From positions 372,001 to 436,000 of the forward strand of contig NZ_CP117435.1 in the NCBI RefSeq assembly GCF_030687495.1: 64,000 nucleotides of DNA, in the 5' to 3' direction. How positions within the stretch are numbered: the first letter of the stretch is position 1; every line of letters starts with the position of its first letter. Shown here piece by piece: positions 38,098 through 47,511 of the stretch. The stretch comes from Pseudomonas sp. FP453 (GTDB lineage Bacteria; Pseudomonadota; Gammaproteobacteria; Pseudomonadales; Pseudomonadaceae). Made by a program: the position numbers and the translations under genes. Below the pieces are notes generated by a model. That model did not search any database. It worked only from the letters and a program-made list of their open reading frames with translations, and had not been told where the DNA came from.

Positions 38098-38847
38098 GTG
38101 CCGACTCCGCCTGCCAAGTCTTCGCTGGCTGCCCACATGGACGAAAGTCCGGCGCCCTTGTACGCCCGCGTCAAACAGATGATCAGCCAGCAGATTCTCA
38201 ACGGCAACTGGCCGCCCCATTACCGCGTGCCGTCGGAAAGCGAGCTGGTCAGCCAACTGGGCTTCAGCCGCATGACCATCAACCGCGCCCTGCGCGAGCT
38301 CACCGCCGAAGGGTTGCTGGTGCGCATGCAAGGCGTCGGCACCTTTGTCGCCGAGCCCAAGAGCCAGTCGGCGCTGTTCGAAGTGCACAACATTGCCGAT
38401 GAGATCGCCTCCCGCGGTCATCGGCATACGTGCCAGGTTATCCACCTGGGCGAAGAGGCCGCCGGTTCCGAACGCGCCGTCGCCCTGGAAATGCGCGAAG
38501 GCGGGCGGGTGTTCCATTCGTTGATCGTGCACTTCGAAAACGATATTCCCGTGCAAATCGAAGACCGTTTCGTCAACGCCCTGGTCGCGCCGGAATACCT
38601 GCAACAGGATTTCACCCAGCAAACCCCATATGCCTATTTGAACCAGGTTGCGCCGCTGACCGAAGGCGAACACGTGGTGGAGGCGATCCTCGCCGACGCC
38701 GCCGAGTGCAAGCTGCTGCAAATCGAACCCAGCGAGCCGTGCCTGTTGATTCGCCGCCGCACCTGGTCCGGTCGCCAACCGGTGACCGCCGCGCGGTTGA
38801 TCCACCCCGGTTCCCGTCACAGCCTGGAAGGACGTTTCAGTAAATGA
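38098..38847 (+). CDS. hutC: Histidine utilisation repressor HutC (GntR family)
   Basis: HutC represses hut genes; urocanate is the known inducer. From the GTG at 38098 (AAGGA seven bases upstream) it has 249 residues: an N-terminal winged helix (YARVKQMISQQILNGNW, PSESELVSQLGFSRMTINRAL) and a UTRA effector domain (RVFHSLIVHFENDIPVQIED...). An ATG at 38068 would add ten residues but has a poorer ribosome site. The stop overlaps the hutD start by four bases. Confidence 0.95.
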   Translation: MPTPPAKSSLAAHMDESPAPLYARVKQMISQQILNGNWPPHYRVPSESELVSQLGFSRMTINRALRELTAEGLLVRMQGVGTFVAEPKSQSALFEVHNIADEIASRGHRHTCQVIHLGEEAAGSERAVALEMREGGRVFHSLIVHFENDIPVQIEDRFVNALVAPEYLQQDFTQQTPYAYLNQVAPLTEGEHVVEAILADAAECKLLQIEPSEPCLLIRRRTWSGRQPVTAARLIHPGSRHSLEGRFSK

Positions 38848-39404
38848 GTGCAGTGAAAGTCTGGCGCGCCACTGACTACGTGCGCATGCCGTGGAAAAAC
38901 GGCGGCGGCAGCACCGAAGAAATCACCCGTGACGCCGGCAGCGGCCTGGATGGTTTTGGCTGGCGCCTGTCGATTGCCGATATCGCTGAGTCGGGCGGCT
39001 TCTCGACCTTTGCCGGCTACCAGCGCGTGATCACCGTGATCCAGGGCGCGGGCATGGTGTTGACCGTGGATGGCGAGGAACAGCGCGGGTTGTTACCGCT
39101 GCAACCGTTCGCGTTCAAGGGTGACAGCCAGGTGGCGTGTCGTTTGATCACCGGGCCGATTCGCGATTTCAACCTGATCTATTCGCCAGAACGCTACCAC
39201 GCACGGTTGCAGTGGATTGATGGTCAGCAGCGGTTTTTCACCACGGCGCAGACGGTGTTGGTGTTCAGCGTGGCGGATGAGGTGAAGGTGCTGGGCGAGA
39301 AGCTCGGCCATCACGACTGCCTGCAAGTGGACGGTAACACTGGCCTGCTGGATATCTCCGTAGCCGGCCGCAGTTGTGTGATCGAACTGACCGCACGCGG
39401 TTAA
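38844..39404 (+). CDS. hutD: HutD family protein
   Basis: HutD is a cupin-fold protein conserved in hut loci of Pseudomonas. It has been proposed to limit hut expression; its exact activity is not known to me. The 186-residue product shows RMPWKNGGGSTEEITRD, GWRLSIADIAESGGFSTFAGYQR and NLIYSPERY. It is translationally coupled to hutC through ATGA. A REP pair follows the stop. Confidence 0.93.
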   Translation: MSAVKVWRATDYVRMPWKNGGGSTEEITRDAGSGLDGFGWRLSIADIAESGGFSTFAGYQRVITVIQGAGMVLTVDGEEQRGLLPLQPFAFKGDSQVACRLITGPIRDFNLIYSPERYHARLQWIDGQQRFFTTAQTVLVFSVADEVKVLGEKLGHHDCLQVDGNTGLLDISVAGRSCVIELTARG

Positions 39405-39407
39405 AAA

Positions 39408-39498
39408 CTGTGGGAGCTGGCTTGCCTGCGATAGCGGTGTTTTAGTAGCAGATGTACTGACTGACACACCGCCATCGCAGGCAAGCCAGCTCCCACAG
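39408..39498. repeat. REP-type palindromic pair
   Basis: Both arms are of the GTGGGAGCTGGCTTGCCTGC flavour. It stands directly after the hutD stop in the 405-base gap before hutU, which otherwise holds the regulatory sites listed next. Confidence 0.9.
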
Positions 39499-39562
39499 TT
39501 GTTTCCCACTGTTCATTCGATCTGTTTCCAACCGGCGCACCAACTTGTTACCGAACGCCCCA

Positions 39563-39581
39563 GCATGGCGCAAAGCCATGC
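39563..39581. promoter_or_regulatory. Perfect palindrome upstream of the hutU promoter, candidate activator site
   Basis: GCATGGC-GCAAA-GCCATGC has perfect 7-base arms and lies about 150 bases upstream of the predicted hutU start, the distance typical of enhancer sites for sigma-54 activators such as CbrB or NtrC. It does not match the NtrC palindrome, so the protein is open. Confidence 0.45.
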
Positions 39582-39704
39582 CGACGCAACAAACATCCCC
39601 CGCGACAAAACTCCCCCGTAAGAAATTTCATCAAGCCTGGAAGCCTTAATTTCCAAGCCCTGCACGCCCTTTCCCCAAAAATCCCAACAGCCCCCTCAAC
39701 AAGT

Positions 39705-39720
39705 TGGCCGCTTGATTGCA
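39705..39720 (+). promoter_or_regulatory. Sigma-54 promoter of hutU
   Basis: TGGCCG-CTTGA-TTGCA: both invariant dinucleotides and a perfect -12 element. The predicted start is near 39731, inside the HutC operator, and leaves a leader of about 80 bases. Confidence 0.8.
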
Positions 39721-39724
39721 TATG

Positions 39725-39738
39725 CTTGTATGTACAAG
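39725..39738. promoter_or_regulatory. HutC operator at the hutU promoter
   Basis: CTTGTATGTACAAG is a perfect 14-base palindrome with the TGTA-N2-TACA core known for HutC. It begins 4 bases after the -12 element and should cover the transcription start. Confidence 0.85.
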
Positions 39739-39809
39739 TAAAGATGTGTGCGTAAGAGTCCACATCGCACCAATCAAGTATGCGCATCGATCGCTGAGGA
39801 GTCTGAGTT

Positions 39810-41480
39810 GTGACCAAGCCTACTAAATACCGTGACGTAGAAATCCGCGCCGCCCACGGTAACAAGCTCACCGCCAAAAGCTGGCTGACTGAAGCGCCGC
39901 TGCGCATGCTGATGAACAACCTCGACCCACAAGTGGCCGAAAACCCGAAAGAACTGGTGGTGTACGGCGGTATCGGCCGCGCGGCGCGCAACTGGGAGTG
40001 CTACGACCAGATCGTCGAAAGCCTCACCAACCTGAATGACGACGAAACCCTGCTGGTGCAATCCGGCAAGCCGGTCGGCGTGTTCAAGACCCACAGCAAC
40101 GCCCCGCGCGTACTGATCGCCAACTCCAACCTGGTGCCGCACTGGGCCAGCTGGGAACACTTCAACGAGCTGGATGCCAAGGGCCTGGCCATGTACGGCC
40201 AGATGACCGCCGGCAGCTGGATCTACATCGGCAGCCAGGGCATCGTCCAAGGCACCTATGAAACCTTCGTCGAAGCCGGTCGCCAACATTACAACAGCGA
40301 TCTGACCGGGCGTTGGGTACTCACCGCCGGCCTCGGCGGCATGGGCGGCGCGCAGCCATTGGCCGCCACCCTGGCCGGCGCATGCTCGCTGAACATTGAA
40401 TGCCAGCAGGTCAGCATCGATTTCCGCCTGGCCAGCCGCTACGTTGACGAGCAAGCCACTGACCTCGACGACGCCCTTGCGCGCATCGCCAAATACACCA
40501 AGGAAGGCAAGGCCATCTCCATCGCCCTGCTGGGTAACGCCGCCGAAATCCTGCCGGAACTGGTCAAGCGCGGCGTGCGTCCGGACATGGTCACCGACCA
40601 GACCAGCGCCCACGACCCGCTCAACGGCTACCTGCCCGCCGGCTGGACCTGGGACGAATACCGTGCCCGTGCCAAGACCGAGCCCGCCGCTGTAATCAAG
40701 GCCGCCAAGCAGTCGATGGCCGTACACGTCAAAGCCATGCTGGACTTCCAGAAGCAAGGCATCCCGACCTTCGACTACGGTAACAACATCCGTCAGATGG
40801 CCCAGGAAGAAGGCGTGGAAAATGCCTTCGATTTCCCGGGTTTCGTGCCGGCCTACATCCGCCCGCTGTTCTGCCGTGGCATCGGCCCGTTCCGCTGGGC
40901 CGCACTGTCCGGCGACCCGCAGGACATCTACAAGACCGACGCCAAAGTCAAAGAGCTGATTCCCGACGACGCCCACCTGCACAACTGGCTGGACATGGCG
41001 CGCGAGCGCATCAGCTTCCAGGGCCTGCCGGCGCGTATCTGCTGGGTTGGCCTGGGCCAGCGCGCCAAGCTCGGCCTGGCGTTCAACGAAATGGTGCGCA
41101 GCGGCGAGCTGTCGGCGCCGGTGGTGATCGGCCGTGACCACCTCGACTCCGGCTCGGTGTCCAGCCCGAACCGTGAAACCGAAGCCATGCAGGATGGCTC
41201 CGACGCCGTGTCCGACTGGCCGCTGCTCAACGCCTTGCTCAACACCGCGAGCGGCGCGACCTGGGTGTCGCTGCACCACGGTGGTGGTGTCGGCATGGGC
41301 TTCTCCCAGCACTCCGGCATGGTGATCGTCTGCGACGGTACCGACGAAGCGGCTGAGCGCATTGCCCGCGTGCTGCACAACGACCCGGCGACTGGGGTGA
41401 TGCGTCACGCCGATGCCGGGTACCAGATCGCTATCGACTGCGCCAAGGAGCAGGGCCTCAACCTGCCAATGGTCAAGTAA
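39810..41480 (+). CDS. hutU: Urocanate hydratase
   Basis: HutU converts urocanate to imidazolone propionate with tightly bound NAD+ as an electrophile. The 556 residues include the nucleotide segment [19 protein letters not shown], the conserved [32 protein letters not shown] and [15 protein letters not shown]. The GTG at 39810 ([14 protein letters not shown]) follows GAGGAGTCTGAGTT. First gene of the main hut operon, controlled by the sigma-54 motif and HutC operator upstream. Confidence 0.98.
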   Translation: MTKPTKYRDVEIRAAHGNKLTAKSWLTEAPLRMLMNNLDPQVAENPKELVVYGGIGRAARNWECYDQIVESLTNLNDDETLLVQSGKPVGVFKTHSNAPRVLIANSNLVPHWASWEHFNELDAKGLAMYGQMTAGSWIYIGSQGIVQGTYETFVEAGRQHYNSDLTGRWVLTAGLGGMGGAQPLAATLAGACSLNIECQQVSIDFRLASRYVDEQATDLDDALARIAKYTKEGKAISIALLGNAAEILPELVKRGVRPDMVTDQTSAHDPLNGYLPAGWTWDEYRARAKTEPAAVIKAAKQSMAVHVKAMLDFQKQGIPTFDYGNNIRQMAQEEGVENAFDFPGFVPAYIRPLFCRGIGPFRWAALSGDPQDIYKTDAKVKELIPDDAHLHNWLDMARERISFQGLPARICWVGLGQRAKLGLAFNEMVRSGELSAPVVIGRDHLDSGSVSSPNRETEAMQDGSDAVSDWPLLNALLNTASGATWVSLHHGGGVGMGFSQHSGMVIVCDGTDEAAERIARVLHNDPATGVMRHADAGYQIAIDCAKEQGLNLPMVK

Positions 41481-41496
41481 CGGCTGGCTCGGTTCC

Positions 41497-41584
41497 TGTG
41501 GGAGCTGGCTTGCCTGCGATGGCATCACCTCGGTTCTACTGACAGACCGAGTCGCCCGCATCGCAGGCAAGCCAGCTCCCACAG
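41497..41584. repeat. REP-type palindromic pair
   Basis: Both arms are of the GTGGGAGCTGGCTTGCCTGC flavour, with an inner CACCTCGGTT / GACCGAGTCG stem. It lies inside the hut operon between hutU and the permease gene. Confidence 0.9.
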
Positions 41585-41629
41585 AAAAGCAATGTGCACA
41601 CAGAACAATCCACCAGAGGTTGAACCGAC

Positions 41630-43075
41630 ATGGCTGCAAATGACACCACCCCGTTGATCGAGAAACGTTCGATCGACTACATCCCGGAAGCGGAAAGACA
41701 CGGTCGTCTATTTAGCCAGTTCACCCTGTGGATGGGCGCCAACCTGCAAATCACCGCGATTGTCACCGGGGCCTTGGCCGTGGTGTTGGGCGGTGATGTG
41801 TTCTGGTCGTTGATCGGTCTGTTCATCGGCCAACTGCTGGGCGGTGGGGTGATGGCGTTGCATGCGGCGCAAGGGCCCAAGTTGGGCTTGCCGCAGATGA
41901 TTTCCAGCCGGGTGCAGTTTGGGGTGTATGGCGCGGCCATTCCGATTGTGCTGGTGTGCTTGATGTACCTCGGGTTCACCGCGACGGGCACGGTGTTGTC
42001 CGGCCAGGCGCTGGGCCAGTTGTTTGGCGTCAGCGACAGCGTCGGCATCCTGATTTTTGCCAGCGTCATCGTGCTGGTCACAGTGCTCGGCTACCGGGTG
42101 ATCCACTTCATCGGCCGTGTCGCCAGCGTCATCGGCGTGATTGCCTTTGTGTACCTGTTCAGCCGCCTGATGAGCCAGACCGACGTAGGCGCGCTCCTGC
42201 AAATCCGCCACTTCAGCTGGAGCAGTTTCCTGCTGGCGGTGTCGCTTGCGGCGTCCTGGCAGATCGCCTTCGGCCCGTACGTGGCGGACTACTCGCGCTA
42301 CCTGCCGAGCAGCACGTCGTCGGTGAAAACCTTTCTCGCGGCGGGTGCGGGTTCGGTGATCGGCGCCCAGGTGGCGATGGTGCTCGGCGTGTTTGCCGCG
42401 GCCATGTCCAACGGGCAATTCGCCGGTCACGAAGTGGCCTACATCGTCGGCTTGAGCGGCACCGGCGCGACCGCTGCGCTGCTGTATTTCAGCATCGCGT
42501 TTGGCAAGGTGACCATCTCCACGCTGAACTCCTACGGCAGCTTCATGTGCATCGCCACCATCGTCAGCGGTTTTCGCGGGCGCATGGAAGTGACGCGCAT
42601 GCAGCGCCTGGTGTTCGTGCTGGCCATTGTCGGCACGGCGACCCTGATTGCGTTGCTCGGCCAGCACTCGTTCCTCGGGGCGTTCAAGTCGTTCATCTTG
42701 TTCCTGCTGGCGTTTTTCACGCCCTGGAGCGCGATCAACCTGGTGGACTACTACTGCATCACCCGCGACCGCTATGACGTGCCCGCGCTGGCCGACCCGA
42801 ACGGTCGTTACGGCCGCTGGAACCTGCTGGGTATCAGCGTGTATGTGTTCGGTGTGTTGGTGCAGTTGCCGTTCATCTCCACCAAGTTCTACACCGGCCC
42901 CTTGGTGGCCGCCCTGGGCGATGTGGATATTTCCTGGATCATCGGCCTGGTACTGCCCGCCGCCCTGTACTACGTGTGTGCGAAAAAATGGCACGGCAGC
43001 GTGCCCGCTCAACTGATCCTGCCAACAGAGCAGGGCGCTGTACCAACAACAACCGGGCTGGCGGCACAAGCCTGA
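41630..43075 (+). CDS. hutTu: NCS1-family permease, probable urocanate transporter
   Basis: This 481-residue inner membrane protein has about twelve hydrophobic segments and belongs to the cytosine/purine (NCS1, CodB-like) permeases: LFSQFTLWMGANLQITAI, FLLAVSLAASWQIAFGPYVADYSRYLP and the later NLVDYYCITR. Such a permease directly downstream of hutU is, as I recall, the urocanate transporter HutTu of P. fluorescens SBW25. Substrate assignment rests on this context. GAGGTTGAACCGAC precedes the ATG. Confidence 0.88.
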   Translation: MAANDTTPLIEKRSIDYIPEAERHGRLFSQFTLWMGANLQITAIVTGALAVVLGGDVFWSLIGLFIGQLLGGGVMALHAAQGPKLGLPQMISSRVQFGVYGAAIPIVLVCLMYLGFTATGTVLSGQALGQLFGVSDSVGILIFASVIVLVTVLGYRVIHFIGRVASVIGVIAFVYLFSRLMSQTDVGALLQIRHFSWSSFLLAVSLAASWQIAFGPYVADYSRYLPSSTSSVKTFLAAGAGSVIGAQVAMVLGVFAAAMSNGQFAGHEVAYIVGLSGTGATAALLYFSIAFGKVTISTLNSYGSFMCIATIVSGFRGRMEVTRMQRLVFVLAIVGTATLIALLGQHSFLGAFKSFILFLLAFFTPWSAINLVDYYCITRDRYDVPALADPNGRYGRWNLLGISVYVFGVLVQLPFISTKFYTGPLVAALGDVDISWIIGLVLPAALYYVCAKKWHGSVPAQLILPTEQGAVPTTTGLAAQA

Positions 43076-43144
43076 TGGGACGTGGACAGGGCAGGATGCC
43101 TACTGACTGCCGTAATCCATTTCAAGATTGGGAGCGTCACAACA

Positions 43145-44110
43145 ATGAAAATGCATAAAACCCTGATGGCCACCCTGTTCTCTGCGGGCGTGCTGGCCAG
43201 TGTTGGCGCCCAGGCAGCCGGCTGGTGCGAGTCCGGCAAACCGGTGAAATTCGCCGGCCTGAACTGGGAAAGCGGCATGTTGCTTACCGACATCCTGCAA
43301 ACCGTGCTGGAAAAAGGCTACGACTGCAAAACCGACAGCCTGCCGGGCAATTCCATCACCATGGAAAACGCCCTGAGCAGCAATGACATCCAGGTCTTCG
43401 CCGAAGAATGGGTCGGCCGCAGCGAAGTCTGGAACAAGGCCGAGAAGGCCGGCAAAGTCGTCGGCGTCGGCGCGCCGGTGGTCGGCGCAATCGAAGGCTG
43501 GTACGTGCCGCGCTACGTGATCGAAGGCGACGCCAAGCGCAAGCTTGAAGCCAAGGCGCCGGACCTGAAAACCATCGCCGACCTGGCCAAGTACGCCGCC
43601 GTGTTCAAGGACCAGGAAGAACCGTCCAAAGGCCGTTTCTACAACTGCCCGGCCGGCTGGACCTGTGAGCTGGACAACAGCGAAATGCTCAAGAGCTACG
43701 GCCTGGAAAGTTCCTACACCAACTTCCGCCCAGGCACCGGCCCGGCGCTGGATGCGGCGGTGTTGTCGAGCTACAAGCGTGGCGAGCCGATCCTGTTCTA
43801 CTACTGGTCGCCAACGCCGCTGATGGGCCAGGTCGATCTGGTCAAGCTGGAAGAAAAAGCCGGTGTGGACAAGAGCGTGACCATCAAGGTCGGCCTGTCC
43901 AAGACCTTCCACGAGCAAGCCCCGGAACTGGTGGCCGTGCTGGAAAAGGTCAACCTGCCCATCGACCTGCTGAACCAGAACCTGGGACGCATGGCCAAGG
44001 AGCGCATTGAGTCGCCGAAGCTGGCGAAGATCTTCCTCAAGGAACATCCTGAAGTCTGGCACGCCTGGGTGAGCGAAGACGCAGCCAAGAAAATCGACGC
44101 GGCCTTGTAG
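43145..44110 (+). CDS. hutX: Histidine ABC transporter, periplasmic binding protein
   Basis: The 321-residue precursor has a signal peptide ending at AQAA (residue 25). The mature protein is of the glycine betaine/proline OpuAC class (CESGKPVKFAGLNWESGMLL, VFAEEWVGRSEVWNKAEKAG, FYYWSPTPLMGQ). Together with the permease and ATPase that follow it matches the HutXWV importer of Pseudomonas, which is described for histidine. The ATG at 43145 follows GGGAGCGTCACAAC. Confidence 0.92.
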   Translation: MKMHKTLMATLFSAGVLASVGAQAAGWCESGKPVKFAGLNWESGMLLTDILQTVLEKGYDCKTDSLPGNSITMENALSSNDIQVFAEEWVGRSEVWNKAEKAGKVVGVGAPVVGAIEGWYVPRYVIEGDAKRKLEAKAPDLKTIADLAKYAAVFKDQEEPSKGRFYNCPAGWTCELDNSEMLKSYGLESSYTNFRPGTGPALDAAVLSSYKRGEPILFYYWSPTPLMGQVDLVKLEEKAGVDKSVTIKVGLSKTFHEQAPELVAVLEKVNLPIDLLNQNLGRMAKERIESPKLAKIFLKEHPEVWHAWVSEDAAKKIDAAL

Positions 44111-44182
44111 GTCAAGCGTGCCCGGCTACCCTGAGGGGTCGGCCGGGCGCCTGGCCACAACCCATTGGATCGAGAGCACGAT

Positions 44183-45030
44183 ATGTTTCCTGAGAGTTTT
44201 ACGTTTTCCATCGCCGACTGGGTCAACGGTTGGGTGGACTCACTGGTCACCAACTACGGCGATGTGTTCCGGCACATCTCCGACACCCTGTTGTGGGCCA
44301 TCGTCAACCTGGAAGGGCTGCTGCGCGCGGCGCCCTGGTGGCTGATGCTGGCCATCGTCGGCGGCGTCGCCTGGCATGCCACCCGCAAGGTGCTGACCAC
44401 GGCGGTGATCGTCGGTTTGCTGTTCCTGGTGGGCGCGGTTGGCCTGTGGGACAAGCTGATGCAAACGCTGGCGCTGATGATGGTCGCCACGGTGATCTCG
44501 GTGCTGATCGGCATCCCGCTGGGCATCCTCTCGGCGCGCAGCAATCGCCTGCGTTCGGTGCTGATGCCGTTGCTGGACATCATGCAGACCATGCCGAGCT
44601 TCGTGTACCTGATCCCGGTGCTGATGCTGTTTGGCCTGGGCAAGGTCCCGGCGATTTTCGCCACGGTGATCTACGCCGCGCCGCCGCTGATTCGCCTGAC
44701 CGACCTGGGGATTCGCCAGGTGGACGGCGAAGTCATGGAAGCCATCAACGCCTTTGGCGCCAACCGCTGGCAACAGCTGTTCGGCGTGCAACTGCCGCTG
44801 GCGCTGCCGAGCATCATGGCCGGCATTAACCAGACCACCATGATGGCGCTGTCGATGGTGGTGATCGCCTCGATGATCGGTGCCCGTGGCTTGGGTGAAG
44901 ACGTGTTGGTCGGCATCCAGACCCTCAACGTCGGGCGCGGCCTTGAAGCCGGCCTGGCGATCGTGATTCTCGCCGTGGTCATCGACCGCATTACCCAGGC
45001 CTATGGTCGTCCACGGCATGAGGCGAGCAA

Positions 45031-45034
<4 letters not shown>
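44183..45034 (+). CDS. hutW: Histidine ABC transporter, permease
   Basis: The 283-residue inner membrane protein has an amphipathic N-terminus, about seven hydrophobic segments and the binding-protein-dependent permease motif around [20 protein letters not shown]. Its class is that of the ProW-type betaine permeases ([20 protein letters not shown]). It starts at 44183 ([14 protein letters not shown]). It overlaps hutV by four bases and lies 72 bases after hutX. Confidence 0.93.
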
Positions 45035-45855
<821 letters not shown>

Positions 45856-45862
45856 CGGACGC

Positions 45863-45929
45863 TATCGCAGGCAAGCCAGCTCCCACAGGGAAATGCATTC
45901 CAAATGTGGGAGCTGGCTTGCCTGCGATG
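45863..45929. repeat. REP-type palindromic pair, short form
   Basis: Two arms of the GGGAGCTGGCTTGCCTGCGAT flavour face outward around a 30-base centre. It lies between hutV and the first hutH-like gene. Confidence 0.9.
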
Positions 45930-45969
45930 AGGCCAGTGAAGCTGCACCAGAATTAACGAAGGTATGAAG

Positions 45970-47478
45970 ATGTCCCAGCCAACCAAAATCATCATCGCCA
46001 ACACCCCCTTACGTTGGCAGGACGTAGTCGCCGTCGCCCGCCACGGCGCCGTCCTCGAACTCTCGGGCCAAGCCTGGGCGCGCATCGACAATGCCCAGGC
46101 CATCGTGCAACGCATCGTTACCAGCGGCGAACGCGCCTACGGCGTGAACACCGGCCTCGGCGCGCTGTGCAATGTCTCGCTCAAGGGCGAGCAACTCAGC
46201 CAGCTGTCACGCAACACCCTGCTGAGCCACGCCTGCGGCGTCGGCCCGGTGCTCAGCGACGAACAGACCCGCGCGATCATCTGCGCCACGATCATCAACT
46301 ACAGCCACGGCAAATCCGGCCTGCACCCGCAGGTGGTGCACGCGTTGCTGGCGCTGCTCAACCACGGCATCACGCCGCAAGTGCCGTCCCAGGGCTCGGT
46401 GGGTTACCTGACCCATATGGCCCACGTCGGCGTGGCGCTGTTGGGTGTGGGCAATGTGAGCTATCGCGGCCAGATCGTCCCGGCGCAGCAAGCGTTGAGC
46501 GCCGAAGGTTTGCAGCCGGTGGTGCTCGGCGCCAAGGACGGCCTGTGCCTGGTCAACGGCACGCCGTGCATGACCGGCCTGAGCTGCCTGGCCCTGGCCG
46601 ATGCGCACCATTTGCTGCAATGGGCCGATGTGATCGGCGCCATGAGTTTCGAGGCCCAGCGCGGCCAGATCGATGCGTTTGACGAAGAAATCATCGCCCT
46701 CAAGCCGCACCCGGGCATGCAGCACGTCGGTATCAACCTGCGTGCGCTGCTGGACGGCAGTGAAGTGATCGCCAGCAGCAAAGGCATTCGCACCCAGGAC
46801 GCGTTGAGCATCCGCTCGATCCCGCAGATCCACGGCGCAGCCCGCGATCAGGTGGAGCACGCCACGCGCCAGATCGAGACCGAACTCAACAGCGCCACCG
46901 ACAACCCGCTGCTGCTCGGCACGCCGGACAGCTACCGCGTGGTGTCCCAGGCCAACCCGCATGGCCAGTCGGTGGCCCTGGCGGCAGACCTGCTCGCCAT
47001 CGCCATGGCCGAGATCGGCTCGGTGGCCGAGCGCCGCCTGGACCGCCTGATCAACCCCCACGTCAGCGGTCTGCCGGCGTTCCTGGTGAGCAACCCCGGG
47101 GTCAACTCCGGGATGATGATCGTGCAGTACGTCGCCGCGTCCCTGTGTGGACAAAATCGCCAACTGGCGCAACCGGCCGTGCTCGACAACTTCGTCACCT
47201 CCGGCTTGCAGGAAGACCACCTGAGCATGGGCACCAACGCCGCGCTCAAGCTGCACCAGGTGCTGGCCAACGTCACGCAGATCCTCGCCATCGAGTATTT
47301 GCTGGCGGCCCAGGCGTTCGAATTCCTGAAGGACCAGCGTTTCGGCGCCGGCACCGACCGCGCCTGGCGCTTGCTGCGCGAAGGGGTGCCGGCCTACGAA
47401 CAAGACCGCTGGCTGGCGCCGGACATTGCCGCCGCTGCCCAGTTGATCAAAGACACCGCGTTACCCAATTTGCACTGA
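45970..47478 (+). CDS. hutH1: Histidine ammonia-lyase-like protein lacking the MIO triad
   Basis: The 502-residue protein belongs to the aromatic amino acid lyase family: YGVNTGLGALCNV near residue 58, AATQ-type block RQIETELNSATDNPLLLG and EDHLSMGTNAALK. The Ala-Ser-Gly triad that cyclises to the MIO cofactor ([14 protein letters not shown] in active HutH) is replaced by GSVGYLTHMAH (residues 142-152), three residues shorter, so normal lyase chemistry is not possible. The frame is otherwise intact. A true HutH follows at 47512. As I recall, only the second hutH is needed for histidine growth in SBW25. The ATG at 45970 has AAGG seven bases upstream. Its role is unknown. Confidence 0.9.
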   Translation: MSQPTKIIIANTPLRWQDVVAVARHGAVLELSGQAWARIDNAQAIVQRIVTSGERAYGVNTGLGALCNVSLKGEQLSQLSRNTLLSHACGVGPVLSDEQTRAIICATIINYSHGKSGLHPQVVHALLALLNHGITPQVPSQGSVGYLTHMAHVGVALLGVGNVSYRGQIVPAQQALSAEGLQPVVLGAKDGLCLVNGTPCMTGLSCLALADAHHLLQWADVIGAMSFEAQRGQIDAFDEEIIALKPHPGMQHVGINLRALLDGSEVIASSKGIRTQDALSIRSIPQIHGAARDQVEHATRQIETELNSATDNPLLLGTPDSYRVVSQANPHGQSVALAADLLAIAMAEIGSVAERRLDRLINPHVSGLPAFLVSNPGVNSGMMIVQYVAASLCGQNRQLAQPAVLDNFVTSGLQEDHLSMGTNAALKLHQVLANVTQILAIEYLLAAQAFEFLKDQRFGAGTDRAWRLLREGVPAYEQDRWLAPDIAAAAQLIKDTALPNLH

Positions 47479-47511
47479 TCGTCAAAAGAACAATTCAAAA
47501 GGAGTAGGAAT

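Noticed and set aside
38040..38100. ATG at 38068 as hutC start
   Set aside because: The GTG at 38098 has AAGGA at proper distance; the ATG does not. It cannot be excluded.
43082..43144. Upstream extension of HutX
   Set aside because: It would place 21 residues before the signal peptide; the ATG at 43145 is preceded by a good ribosome site.
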